64,000 nucleotides of DNA from Lentzea pudingi (lineage in GTDB: Bacteria; Actinomycetota; Actinomycetes; Mycobacteriales; Pseudonocardiaceae), in contig NZ_BMNC01000006.1 of NCBI RefSeq assembly GCF_014646255.1, positions 1 through 64,000 on the forward strand, written 5' to 3'. The notes beneath the pieces were generated by a model, which ran no database searches, was not told the origin of the DNA, and saw nothing but the letters and a program-made list of their open reading frames with translations. The position numbers and the translations under genes were made by a program. Positions 33,884 to 42,184 of the stretch are shown piece after piece. How positions within the stretch are numbered: position 1 is the first letter of the stretch; every line of letters begins with the position of its first letter.

Positions 33884-35396
33884 GCCAGGCGAGCGGCCCG
33901 AAGGTGATGTCCGGGTACTTCGGCACGTGCGTGAACGGCGAGATGTCGATCATCCACTGGTCGAGCTGCAGCGCCGGACCGAGCAGCGTGAGCACCAGCG
34001 CCACCGACACCACCGCCCAGCTCACGCCCGTGAGCTGCGGGAACAGCCCGAACAGGACCAGCGCGACGCCCGCGATCACCCACGCGGCGGGGAGCTGGAC
34101 CAGGGCCGCGCCGAGCATCTTCGGCAGGACCGTGCCCACGTCGTCGATCTGCAGGCCGTGGACCAGGCCGAGCCCGAGTCCGGCCGCTGCCAGCACGACC
34201 GCGCCGCCGACCAGGGCGAACACCGCGTGCGACGCGACCCAGCCCCAGCGCGAGACCGGCGTGGCGAGGATCGGCTCCGCGCGGAACGACGTCTCCTCCG
34301 AACGCAGCCGCAGGATCGCCTGCACCAGGTAGATCGACGTGATGAGGCCCAGCAGCTGGGTGATGGTGGCGAAGAACGCGTCGACCATCGCGTCGGCCCC
34401 GCCGATCTTGCTGACGATCTGCCCGAGCGTCGGGTTGTCCTGCACCATCTGCCCCACGGCCTGCGCGACGCTGCCGTAGATCACGCCCACCGCGAGCAAC
34501 GCGACGGACCAGCCGATCAGCGAGCCCTTCTGCAACCGCCACGCGAGCCCGAACGGACTGCTGATCGTGCCCTGCGGCGGCCCGAGCCGGGCGGCGAGCA
34601 GACCGAGGCCCACGTCGCGGCGGCTCACGATGGCCGACGAGACGCCCACCAGCAGCACGAACGCGGCCAGCGGGAGCAGCAGCACCCAGAACCTGTCGTC
34701 CGCGAACGACCGCACGTGCTCGGTCCAGCCGATCGGTGAGAACCAGGTCAGCCACTGCGGCCCCGACTCCCCCGCCGCGTCGCCCGCCGCGCGCAGCAGG
34801 TAGACGACGCCGAGGAACCCGCCCGCGAGCGCGTTGGACACGCGTGAGTTCTCCGAGAGCTGCGCGGTGAGCGCGCTGACGCCGGTGAACACGAGCCCGA
34901 CCGATGCCGTGGACAGGCCGAACGCGAACGAACCTCCCGCATCGAGGCCCTTGCCGATCAACGCCAGCGCCTGGAGGAGGCCGATCAGCAGGCTCGTGCC
35001 GCCCGCGACGATCACCGCGGCGGCGAGCGGCGCGTACCGTCCGACGACCGTGGCTGCGATCAGCTCCGTGCGGCCCGCCTCTTCTTCTGCGCGCGTGTGC
35101 CGGGTGACGACGAGCATGGCCATGATCGCGATGAACAAGCCGGAGAAGACTCCCCAGCGCCACACCACCAGACCGCCGAGCGACGACCAGTCGTGCAGCG
35201 GGCCGAGCATCGCGAGGAAGGCGGAGTTGGCGTTCGCGGTGACACCGAGCAGTGCGCGCGACTCGGCCGTCGCGTACAGCTCCTCGAGCGCGGTCGTGGT
35301 CGAGTACGTGACGCTGACCAGGAACAGGACCCAGACGGGCAGCAGGATCCGGTCGCGGCGCAACGCCAGCCGCACGAGGTTCCCGGTGCCGATCAT
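33813..35396 (-). CDS. ABC exporter permease, duplicated ABC-2 type
   Basis: 527 residues with about twelve membrane helices in two halves, as in the polyketide/antibiotic exporter permeases of actinomycetes. A long loop with EEEAGRTELIAATVVGRY is conserved in the family. ATG 35396 overlaps the ATPase stop (ATGA). Together the two form an exporter, likely for a drug-like or lipid compound. It ends inside the convergent MFS gene. Confidence 0.88.
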   Translation of the reverse strand: MIGTGNLVRLALRRDRILLPVWVLFLVSVTYSTTTALEELYATAESRALLGVTANANSAFLAMLGPLHDWSSLGGLVVWRWGVFSGLFIAIMAMLVVTRHTRAEEEAGRTELIAATVVGRYAPLAAAVIVAGGTSLLIGLLQALALIGKGLDAGGSFAFGLSTASVGLVFTGVSALTAQLSENSRVSNALAGGFLGVVYLLRAAGDAAGESGPQWLTWFSPIGWTEHVRSFADDRFWVLLLPLAAFVLLVGVSSAIVSRRDVGLGLLAARLGPPQGTISSPFGLAWRLQKGSLIGWSVALLAVGVIYGSVAQAVGQMVQDNPTLGQIVSKIGGADAMVDAFFATITQLLGLITSIYLVQAILRLRSEETSFRAEPILATPVSRWGWVASHAVFALVGGAVVLAAAGLGLGLVHGLQIDDVGTVLPKMLGAALVQLPAAWVIAGVALVLFGLFPQLTGVSWAVVSVALVLTLLGPALQLDQWMIDISPFTHVPKYPDITFGPLAWLTGVAVVLLVAGFAGFRRRDLTT

Positions 35397-36280
35397 TTCG
35401 CGTCCTCGTAGTGGCGCAGGAACAGCTCCTCCAGCGTCGGCGGCTGGGAGGTCAGCGTGCGCACACCCGTCGACACGAGCTGCTTGAGGACCGGGTCGAG
35501 CTTGTCCGAGTCGACCTCGAACCTGACCCGGTTGCCCTCGGCGACCAGGTCGTGCACACCGGCGAGGTCCGCGAGGCCGTTGGGCGGGCCCGCGAGCTCG
35601 GCGGAGATGGACGTGCGGGTGAGGTGCCGCAGGTCCGCGAGCGTGCCGGTCTCGACGATGTGGCCGCTGCGGATGATGCTCACCCGATCGCACAACGCCT
35701 CGACCTCGGCGAGGATGTGGCTGGAGAGCAGCACGGTGCGGCCGCGCTCGCGTTCGTCGTTGATGCAGTCCTGGAAGACGGCCTCCATCAACGGGTCGAG
35801 GCCCGAGGTCGGCTCGTCGAGGATCAGCAGCTCGACGTCGCTCGACAGGGCGGCGACCAGCGCGACCTTCTGCCGGTTGCCCTTGGAGTAGGTGCGGCCC
35901 TTCTTGCGCGGGTCCAGTTCGAAGCGCTCCAGGAGCTCCGCGCGACGGGCCTTGTCCAGGCCGCCGCGGAGCCGTCCGAGCAGGTCGATGACCTCGCCAC
36001 CGGTCAGGTTGGGCCAGAGGTTGACGTCGCCGGGGACGTAGGCGAGGCGGCGGTGGAGGACGGCGGTGTCCTTCCACGGGTCGCCGCCGAGCAGCCGCGC
36101 GGTGCCGGAGTCGGCACGCAGCAGGCCGAGGAGGATCCGGATCGTCGTCGACTTGCCGGAGCCGTTCGGGCCCAGGAAGCCGTGCACCTCACCGGTCTGG
36201 ACGTCCAGGTTGAGATCGTCCAGTGCACGCGTCGGGCCGAAGGTCTTCACCAGGCCCGACACGGATATCGCGGATGTCAT
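35393..36280 (-). CDS. ABC exporter ATP-binding protein
   Basis: 295 residues. Walker A GPNGSGKST, signature YSKGNRQKVAL, Walker B LLILDEPTSGLD, and His of LLSSHILAEVE; followed by a C-terminal domain of about 80 residues typical of drug exporters. It is the first gene of the pair and is divergent from a MarR/GbsR-type regulator across a short region with an inverted repeat. Confidence 0.93.
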   Translation of the reverse strand: MTSAISVSGLVKTFGPTRALDDLNLDVQTGEVHGFLGPNGSGKSTTIRILLGLLRADSGTARLLGGDPWKDTAVLHRRLAYVPGDVNLWPNLTGGEVIDLLGRLRGGLDKARRAELLERFELDPRKKGRTYSKGNRQKVALVAALSSDVELLILDEPTSGLDPLMEAVFQDCINDERERGRTVLLSSHILAEVEALCDRVSIIRSGHIVETGTLADLRHLTRTSISAELAGPPNGLADLAGVHDLVAEGNRVRFEVDSDKLDPVLKQLVSTGVRTLTSQPPTLEELFLRHYEDAK

Positions 36281-36300
36281 GGCCGGTAAGCTACACTTCT

Positions 36301-36316
36301 TTCACAACTTCGTGAA
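36301..36316. promoter_or_regulatory. Operator-like inverted repeat between the ABC exporter and its regulator
   Basis: TTCAC-N6-GTGAA (36301-36316) lies 20 bases upstream of the exporter ATPase and 46 bases upstream of the regulator GTG. The flanks extend the dyad loosely (ACA ... TGT). The region is AT-rich against its surroundings (GTAAATTTTG), as promoters are. It is the natural binding site for the adjacent regulator. Confidence 0.55.
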
Positions 36317-36362
36317 GCATGTAAATTTTGCCCGATCGGCTGACGAAAGGGATGATGCCGCC

Positions 36363-36863
36363 GTGACGAGTGCTACGGAGCGTGACACGCAGGCGGTGAG
36401 CCAGTTCGTCGAACGGTTCGGCGGAATCCTGGCCGACACCGGCGTACCGCGCATGCCGGCTCGCATCCTCGCGGCCCTGCTGACGACGGACTCCGGACGG
36501 CTCACCGCGGCCGAGATCGCCGACCTCCTGCAGATCTCCCCGGCGGCCGTGTCGGGGGCGGTGCGCTACCTGACCACCGTGCAGATCGTCAGCCGTGAAC
36601 GCGAGCCCGGATCACGCCGCGACGTCTACCGGATGCGCGACAACGTCTGGTACGAGGCGACGTTCCGCAAGGACCAGATGCTGGTGATGATCGACGAGGT
36701 GCTCGGCGAGGGCGTCGCGGCGCTCGGGGCCGGTTCCGAGGCCGGGTCGCGGCTGGACGAGACGCGCGAGTTCTTCCGGTTCGCGCACAGCGAGCTCGGC
36801 ACGATGCTGGACCGCTGGCGCGTGCACCGCGAGAAGTGGCTGGAAGAACGCCAGGACCGGTAG
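36363..36863 (+). CDS. MarR/GbsR-type transcriptional regulator
   Basis: 166 residues. An N-terminal winged helix-turn-helix (MPARILAALLTTDSGRLTAAEIADLL, ISPAAVSGAVRYLTTVQIV, then wing SREREPGSRRDVYRM) followed by a helical dimer domain. It probably represses the divergent ABC exporter through the TTCAC-N6-GTGAA dyad. Start GTG 36363 is chosen because AAAGGG lies upstream and because an earlier start would cover the operator. Confidence 0.88.
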   Translation: MTSATERDTQAVSQFVERFGGILADTGVPRMPARILAALLTTDSGRLTAAEIADLLQISPAAVSGAVRYLTTVQIVSREREPGSRRDVYRMRDNVWYEATFRKDQMLVMIDEVLGEGVAALGAGSEAGSRLDETREFFRFAHSELGTMLDRWRVHREKWLEERQDR

Positions 36864-36868
36864 GCGCG

Positions 36869-37306
36869 TCACCCGGCCCGCGCCGGGTCCTCCCACTTCC
36901 GGAGCACGCCGTCCGGGCGGGGCACGACCGCGTACCACCCGGCATCGGCGAGGAACAGGTCGAACCCCGCGCCGGTCACCTCGGTGCGCAGCACGTCACC
37001 GCCCACCAGGCTGAACGTCGCACCGTCCGACCGGCCCATCATCTCCACGAACACCTCGGCCGCGCGGCCGGCCGGGACGCTCACCCCCTCGCGCAGCCAC
37101 GTCTGGTCCTTGGGCAGGGGCCCGCTCTGCGCCAGCCCGGAGATCCGCAACGAGCCGCCACCGCAGGCCTGGATGCAGATGTCCAGCACGTCCCGCAGTT
37201 TCCCGGCGTACCCCGGCCACGCCGCAGCGTCCCCGATCCGGCTCTGGACGTCCTCGTCCAGCGGCCTGATCAGGATGTCGATGTCCATCGTCCCGTCGTC
37301 GAGCAC
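36869..37306 (-). CDS. Protein of unknown function
   Basis: 145 residues, cytosolic. Features are an acidic N terminus (MDIDILIRPLDEDVQ), a helix with two close Cys (DVLDICIQACGGGSLRISG), and a beta-rich second half (DGATFSLVGGDVLRTEVTG, WYAVVPRPDGVLRKW). I do not recognise the family. GTG 37306 or ATG 37288 may be the start. It lies five bases from the regulator stop on the other strand. Confidence 0.6.
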   Translation of the reverse strand: MLDDGTMDIDILIRPLDEDVQSRIGDAAAWPGYAGKLRDVLDICIQACGGGSLRISGLAQSGPLPKDQTWLREGVSVPAGRAAEVFVEMMGRSDGATFSLVGGDVLRTEVTGAGFDLFLADAGWYAVVPRPDGVLRKWEDPARAG

Positions 37307-37323
37307 GGTCCGAGCATGCCAAC

Positions 37324-37352
37324 GGGGGCGGCACCACTGAGGTGCCGCCCCC
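37324..37352 (-). terminator. Hairpin terminator after the S1 protease gene
   Basis: A perfect 12-bp stem, GGGGGCGGCACC (37324-37335) with GGTGCCGCCCCC (37341-37352), and a 5-base loop. It lies 14 bases beyond the stop of the minus-strand protease gene. Confidence 0.8.
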
Positions 37353-37366
37353 GACGATCAACTGCG

Positions 37367-38467
37367 TCAGCCCGTGGTGAGAGTCAGGCCGTAAGCGTCG
37401 AGGATCTCGTTGACCGGCTGGTAGTAGGTCGTGCCGCCGCTGGTGCAGTTGCCGGAGCCACCCGAGGTGACGCCCTGCGCCTGCGTGCCGCTGACCCACG
37501 AGCCACCCGAGTCACCGGGCTCCGCACACACGTTCGTGCGCGTGAGGCCACTGACCGAGCCCTCCTGGTAGTTCACGGTCTGGTTCTTCGCCTGGACCTC
37601 GCCGCAGTGCCAGCCCGTGGTCGAGCCGGAACGGCAGATCGAGGCGCCGACCGCGGACTCGGTGTGACCGGACACGACGACGTCGGCACCGCCGTAGTGG
37701 TTCACCTTGGCCGTGGACGTCCAGGACGAGTTGGTCCTGACGAACGCGTAGTCGTTGCCGGGGAAGGACGACTGCGCGAACTCGCCCATCGCCGTCCTGT
37801 CCACACCGGTCACCGCGTCACCGGGCGAACCGCAGTGCCCGGCGGTGACGAAGCCGCCCCCGACCGAGAAGCCGACGGAGCAGCGTCCGGCGTTGTTGAT
37901 GTAGTAGGCGTCGCCACCGCGGGTGTCCTTGAACAGCCGCGGCGCCTCGTCGGTCTCGACGACCTTCGCGAGGGTGCCCGCCTTCTCCACCAGCGACCGC
38001 GCCGCCTGGGTCTGGCCGCGCTTCACGGTGATGGTGACCGCGTTCGCCTTCGTGTCGACGTACCAGCCGGTGACCTCGGACGGGGCCTGCGACGCGTCGA
38101 GCTTCGCCTTGGCCGCGTTGAGGTCACTCGCCCTGTGCGCGACCGTGCGGGGCTCCGCGCCGAGCTTGCGGAGCCGGTCCGTCTTGGCCGCGTCGGTCAC
38201 GCCCACGACGAGCTTGCCGGTCGACGCGTCGAACCACGCGCCACCGAAGCTCTCGCCGGCGAAGCCTTCCACGACCCGCTGCAGGACCGCGGCCGCGCTC
38301 TCCTGGCGCAGCCTCTCCGCCGCCTGCCGGGCGTCGAGTCCGAGATCGCGCTGCATCGCGGCGAGCAGGTCGGCGGACGGTCCCCCGGCGGCGACGGCGG
38401 CAGGGGAGACCGTCGTCGCGAGAGCACCAGCCAACACGGCCACAGCTGCGACAGCCATGCGCTTCAT
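37367..38467 (-). CDS. Secreted S1 family serine protease with alpha-lytic pro-domain
   Basis: 366 residues, streptogrisin/alpha-lytic type. Signal peptide of about 28 residues, a folding pro-region (residues about 30-185, with WYVDTKANAVTITVKRG), then a chymotrypsin-fold domain with His211 (TAGHCG), Asp239 (GNDYAF) and Ser320 (EPGDSGGS). Several cysteines form disulfides. It degrades extracellular protein. The start is ATG 38467 because AAGGAG lies eight bases upstream; a TTG two codons earlier is open. Confidence 0.93.
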   Translation of the reverse strand: MKRMAVAAVAVLAGALATTVSPAAVAAGGPSADLLAAMQRDLGLDARQAAERLRQESAAAVLQRVVEGFAGESFGGAWFDASTGKLVVGVTDAAKTDRLRKLGAEPRTVAHRASDLNAAKAKLDASQAPSEVTGWYVDTKANAVTITVKRGQTQAARSLVEKAGTLAKVVETDEAPRLFKDTRGGDAYYINNAGRCSVGFSVGGGFVTAGHCGSPGDAVTGVDRTAMGEFAQSSFPGNDYAFVRTNSSWTSTAKVNHYGGADVVVSGHTESAVGASICRSGSTTGWHCGEVQAKNQTVNYQEGSVSGLTRTNVCAEPGDSGGSWVSGTQAQGVTSGGSGNCTSGGTTYYQPVNEILDAYGLTLTTG

Positions 38468-38875
38468 AGGCAATTCTCCTTGTTCCTTCGGTTCTGCAGG
38501 GCCGGTGTAACGCCGGACCGGGCAACCGCGATGAGGAGATCAGCTGTGCTGCAACACAGCACGTACGACACCGGATGAATGGCGTCCCCAGGCGGCGAAC
38601 TGCCCGATCAGTTCGTTCCTCCGTCTGGGGGACGCTACTTCGGCGTGCCTACCGGACAGTAGGGCCGTTCGAGGGGTGGACCTCGCGGCGTTCGGGTTGA
38701 TATAGGGAAACCAAATGCGTTCTCCCGGCCTATTTCCGTGACGCAGAGCGACCATTCGTCTTGACACGAAATGTCAAATCTGTCAACAGTTCGCACTCGA
38801 CGGCGTATCCCTCTGACCTGCGGTTTCGCGCTAGCGTGCTGGCACCCTGTTCCCTGCACGAGGGAGAACCCTGCC
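38468..38875. promoter_or_regulatory. 408-bp divergent regulatory region between the S1 and S8 proteases
   Basis: No gene is visible here. It contains TTGACA-N5-TGTCAA (38761-38777), a perfect dyad that also offers a -35 box, and GCTGTG-N6-CACAGC (38543-38560). A TAGCGT box at 38832-38837 lies 38 bases before the S8 start. The two dyads are candidates for separate control of the two secreted proteases. Confidence 0.45.
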
Positions 38876-40672
38876 ATGCGAAGAGTCTTGAGTGCGGGAC
38901 TCACAGCCGCTGCCGCCATGTGTCTGGCAGCCGCTGTGGTTCCGGCCGCATCTGCTCAAGAAAACGTGGGGACGATTCTCGGCGCCGACCGCGCCGATGT
39001 CGTGAAGGACAGCTACATCGTCTCGCTGAAGGCCGACACGGCGTCGAGGGCCGCCGCACCGGGCTTGGCGAGCAAGTACGGCGGCCAGGTCGGTCAGGTC
39101 TGGCAGCACGCGCTCAACGGCTTCTCGGTGAAGATGACGGCCCAGCAGGCCGCCAGGCTCGCCGCGGACCCGAAGGTCGCGTACGTCCAGCAGGACGCCG
39201 AGGTGCACGCGCTCGACGTCCAGCAGAACCCCCCGTCCTGGGGCCAGGACCGCGTCGACCAGCGCGACCTGCCGCTGAGCAACAGCTACCAGTACGACAC
39301 CACGGCGTCCAACGTGACGGCGTACGTCATCGACACCGGTGTGCGCACGACGCACTCCACGTTCGGTGGCCGTGCGACGTGGGGCACCAACACCTCCGGT
39401 GACGGCAACAACAGCGACTGCAACGGTCACGGCACGCACGTCGCCGGCACCATCGCGGGCTCGCAGTACGGCCTCGCGAAGGCCGCCAAGGTCGTCGCCG
39501 TCAAGGTGCTGACCTGTGGCGGTTCCGGCACCACCGCCGGTGTCGTCGGCGGCATCGACTGGGTGACGGCGAACGCGGTCAAGCCCGCTGTCGCCAACAT
39601 GTCGCTCGGCGGCGGCGCGGACGCCACCTTGGACGCGGCCGTGCGCCGTTCCATCGCGTCCGGCGTGACCTACGCGATCGCCTCCGGCAACTCGAACACC
39701 GACGCCTGCAGCACCTCGCCTGCACGCGTCACCGAGGCCATCACGGTCAACTCCTCGACGAACACCGACGCGCGTTCGTCGTTCTCGAACTACGGTTCCT
39801 GCACGGACATCTACGCTCCGGGCTCCAACATCGTGTCGGCGTGGCACACCAACGACACGGCGACGAACAACATCTCCGGCACGTCGATGGCCGCCCCGCA
39901 CGTCGCGGGCGCGGCAGCCCTGTGGCTCGCCACGCACCCCACCGACTCCCCCGCCGCCGTGTGGAACGGCATCAACGCCGCCTCCACGCCCAACAAGATC
40001 ACCAACGTCGGCGCCAACACGCCGAACAAGCTGCTGTACACGCTCTTCGGTGGCGGCCAGCCGGGCGACCCGTCCGTGACGAACCCCGGCACGCAGAACT
40101 CCACCGTCGGCACCCCGGCGTCGCTGCAGCTGTCGGCCTCGGGCGGCACCGCGCCGTACACGTGGTCCGTCTCCGGTCTCCCGGCCGGTCTGTCGGCGAA
40201 CGCCTCCGGCGCGATCTCCGGCACCCCGACCACGGCGGGCACCTACACGGTGACCGCGACGGTGACCGACTCGGCGGGCAAGACCGGCACGGCCACGTTC
40301 TCGTGGGTGGTCAGCGCGGTCGGCGGCAGCTGTGACGCCAAGACCAACTCGACCCCGGTCCGCATCCCCGACAACACCACTGTGACCAGCACGATCGTCG
40401 TCTCCGGCTGCGCGGGCAACGCGTCGGCCACGGCGTCGATCAAGGTCTCGATCACGCACACCTACAAGGGCGACCTCGTGGTCGACCTGGTCGCTCCCGA
40501 CGGCACGGTCGTCAACCTGCACAACCGGTCCGGCGGCTCGGCCGACAACATCAACGAGACCTACACCAAGAACCTCTCTGGTGAGGCCGCCAACGGCACG
40601 TGGACGCTGCGGGTCCGTGACGCCGCGTCCCTCGACACCGGCACGTTGAACAACTGGACGCTCGACGTCTGA
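38876..40672 (+). CDS. Secreted subtilisin-family (S8) protease with Ig-like and P domains
   Basis: 598 residues. Signal peptide, inhibitor I9 propeptide (DSYIVSLKADT ... VAYVQQDAEVHAL), catalytic S8 domain with Asp153 (VIDTG), His185 (NGHGTHVAG) and Ser337 (GTSMAAPH), a putative Ig-like domain (GTAPYTWSVSGLPAGLSANA), and a C-terminal P domain (HTYKGDLVVDLVAPDGT). The order matches fungal proteinase K-like enzymes of actinomycetes. ATG 38876 has GAGGGAG ten bases upstream. Confidence 0.94.
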   Translation: MRRVLSAGLTAAAAMCLAAAVVPAASAQENVGTILGADRADVVKDSYIVSLKADTASRAAAPGLASKYGGQVGQVWQHALNGFSVKMTAQQAARLAADPKVAYVQQDAEVHALDVQQNPPSWGQDRVDQRDLPLSNSYQYDTTASNVTAYVIDTGVRTTHSTFGGRATWGTNTSGDGNNSDCNGHGTHVAGTIAGSQYGLAKAAKVVAVKVLTCGGSGTTAGVVGGIDWVTANAVKPAVANMSLGGGADATLDAAVRRSIASGVTYAIASGNSNTDACSTSPARVTEAITVNSSTNTDARSSFSNYGSCTDIYAPGSNIVSAWHTNDTATNNISGTSMAAPHVAGAAALWLATHPTDSPAAVWNGINAASTPNKITNVGANTPNKLLYTLFGGGQPGDPSVTNPGTQNSTVGTPASLQLSASGGTAPYTWSVSGLPAGLSANASGAISGTPTTAGTYTVTATVTDSAGKTGTATFSWVVSAVGGSCDAKTNSTPVRIPDNTTVTSTIVVSGCAGNASATASIKVSITHTYKGDLVVDLVAPDGTVVNLHNRSGGSADNINETYTKNLSGEAANGTWTLRVRDAASLDTGTLNNWTLDV

Positions 40673-40692
40673 GCGTCTTCCCGATGAACGAG

Positions 40693-40724
40693 ACCGCCCC
40701 CGGCGCTTCCGCCCCGGGGGCGGT
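40693..40724 (+). terminator. Terminator after the S8 protease
   Basis: Perfect 11-bp stem ACCGCCCCCGG (40693-40703) with CCGGGGGCGGT (40714-40724), ten-base loop, followed by TTCCATTC. Confidence 0.8.
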
Positions 40725-40820
40725 TTCCATTCACGCCTCGAACCACTCCGCGAGTGGCTTTCACACCTGCGGCCTCGCCGGCGGCGGCTTTGAACCGAGA
40801 GCCGCCACCAGCGGGCAGAT

Positions 40821-42059
40821 TTAGAGCTCCACGCCCAGAAGCGCGTCCACCGCCGTACGGATCTGCGACGGCCCGTGCCTGTCCGACCCGCCGTGCGCCA
40901 ACGCCTCGTCGGCCCACGCGTCGATGGCGGCCAACGCCTTCGGCGTGTCGAGGTCGTTGCCCAGGTGGTCGCGCAGCCTCGTCACGGTGTCCACAGCGGA
41001 CGGTCCCGTGTCGAGCGAGGCGGCCCGGCGCCACTTGTCGAGGCGGACCAGCGCCTCGTCGAGCAGCGCCTGCGTCCACGGGCGGTCGGCGCGGTAGTGG
41101 CCCGCGAGCAGCGCCAGGCGGACGGCGTTCGGGTCGACCTTCTCGGCGCGCAGCTTCGAGACGAAGACCAGGTTGCCGCGCGACTTCGACATCTTCTCGC
41201 CGTCGAGGCCGATCATGCCCGCGTGCACGTAGTGGCGTGCGAACGGGTGCTGGCCGGTCTGGGCCTCGGCGTGCGCCGCGGAGTACTCGTGGTGCGGGAA
41301 GATCAGGTCGGAGCCGCCGCCCTGGACGTCGAAGCCCATGCCGAGGCGGTTGTGGGCGATGGCACTGCACTCGATGTGCCAGCCGGGGCGGCCGTCGCCC
41401 AGTTCGGACGGCCACGACGGCTCACCGGGACGCTTCATGCGCCACAGCAGCGCGTCCAACGGGTGGCGCTTGCCCGCTCGGTCCGGGTCGCCGCCGCGTT
41501 CGGCGAACAGCCGGAGCATCTCCTCGGAGGAGTAGTTCGACTCGTAGCCGAAACGGCCCGTGGCGTCGTGCGAGTAGTAGATGTCGGGGTATTCGGAGTC
41601 GTCCGCACGGTAGGCGTGGCCGTCGGCGACGAGCTTCGCGACGACCTCGACGATCTCCGGGATCGCCTCGACGATGCCGACGAAGTCCTGCGGCGGCAGG
41701 ACCCGCAGGGCCGCCATGTCCTCGCGGAACAGGGCCGTCTCGCGCATGGCGAGCACCACCCAGTCGTCCTTGTCGCGAAGAGCCCGCTCCAGCAGCGGGT
41801 CGTCGACGTCGGTGACGTTCTGGACGTAGTGCACGTTGTGGCCGTTGTCGAGCCACACGCGGTGCACGAGGTCGAACGCGAGGTAGGTCGCGGCGTGGCC
41901 GAGGTGAGTCGCGTCGTACGGCGTGATCCCGCAGACGTACAACCTGGCGGTGTCTCCTGGAGCCGTGGGGCGCACCTCGCCCGTAGCCGTGTCGAACAGC
42001 CGCAGCGGGCGGGGGTCCCCCGGAACCCGCGGCACAGGAATCGATGACCAGGTCTGCAT
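40821..42059 (-). CDS. mshC: L-cysteine:1D-myo-inosityl GlcN ligase MshC
   Basis: 412 residues. Joins cysteine to GlcN-inositol in mycothiol synthesis, the main low-molecular-weight thiol of actinomycetes. It is a cysteinyl-tRNA synthetase-like enzyme lacking the anticodon domain: MQTWSSIPVP start, zinc ligands near YVCGITPYD and WHIECSAIAHN, HIGH-like THLGHAATY, and KMSKSRGN. ATG 42059 lies seven bases after TAGTGT (minus strand, 42072-42067), so the mRNA is likely leaderless. A weak hairpin at 40783-40806 may end the transcript. In mycobacteria mshC is also downstream of the metH block. Confidence 0.96.
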   Translation of the reverse strand: MQTWSSIPVPRVPGDPRPLRLFDTATGEVRPTAPGDTARLYVCGITPYDATHLGHAATYLAFDLVHRVWLDNGHNVHYVQNVTDVDDPLLERALRDKDDWVVLAMRETALFREDMAALRVLPPQDFVGIVEAIPEIVEVVAKLVADGHAYRADDSEYPDIYYSHDATGRFGYESNYSSEEMLRLFAERGGDPDRAGKRHPLDALLWRMKRPGEPSWPSELGDGRPGWHIECSAIAHNRLGMGFDVQGGGSDLIFPHHEYSAAHAEAQTGQHPFARHYVHAGMIGLDGEKMSKSRGNLVFVSKLRAEKVDPNAVRLALLAGHYRADRPWTQALLDEALVRLDKWRRAASLDTGPSAVDTVTRLRDHLGNDLDTPKALAAIDAWADEALAHGGSDRHGPSQIRTAVDALLGVEL

Positions 42060-42146
42060 GTATCCGACACTAACGCGTGCCGGCAGGTGGAGCGTGATTT
42101 CCGGCTGTCGGGACGGCCACGTTCGGACAGAAAGGCAGGACATCCG

Positions 42147-42176
42147 TTGACGGCGTCACGCCGGCGCCCCTAGCTT
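42147..42176 (+). promoter_or_regulatory. Probable promoter of the GH2 gene
   Basis: TTGACG (42147-42152), 18-base spacer, TAGCTT (42171-42176), nine bases before the ATG. The short leader suggests near-leaderless translation. Confidence 0.5.
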
Positions 42177-42184
42177 CCGAAGGC

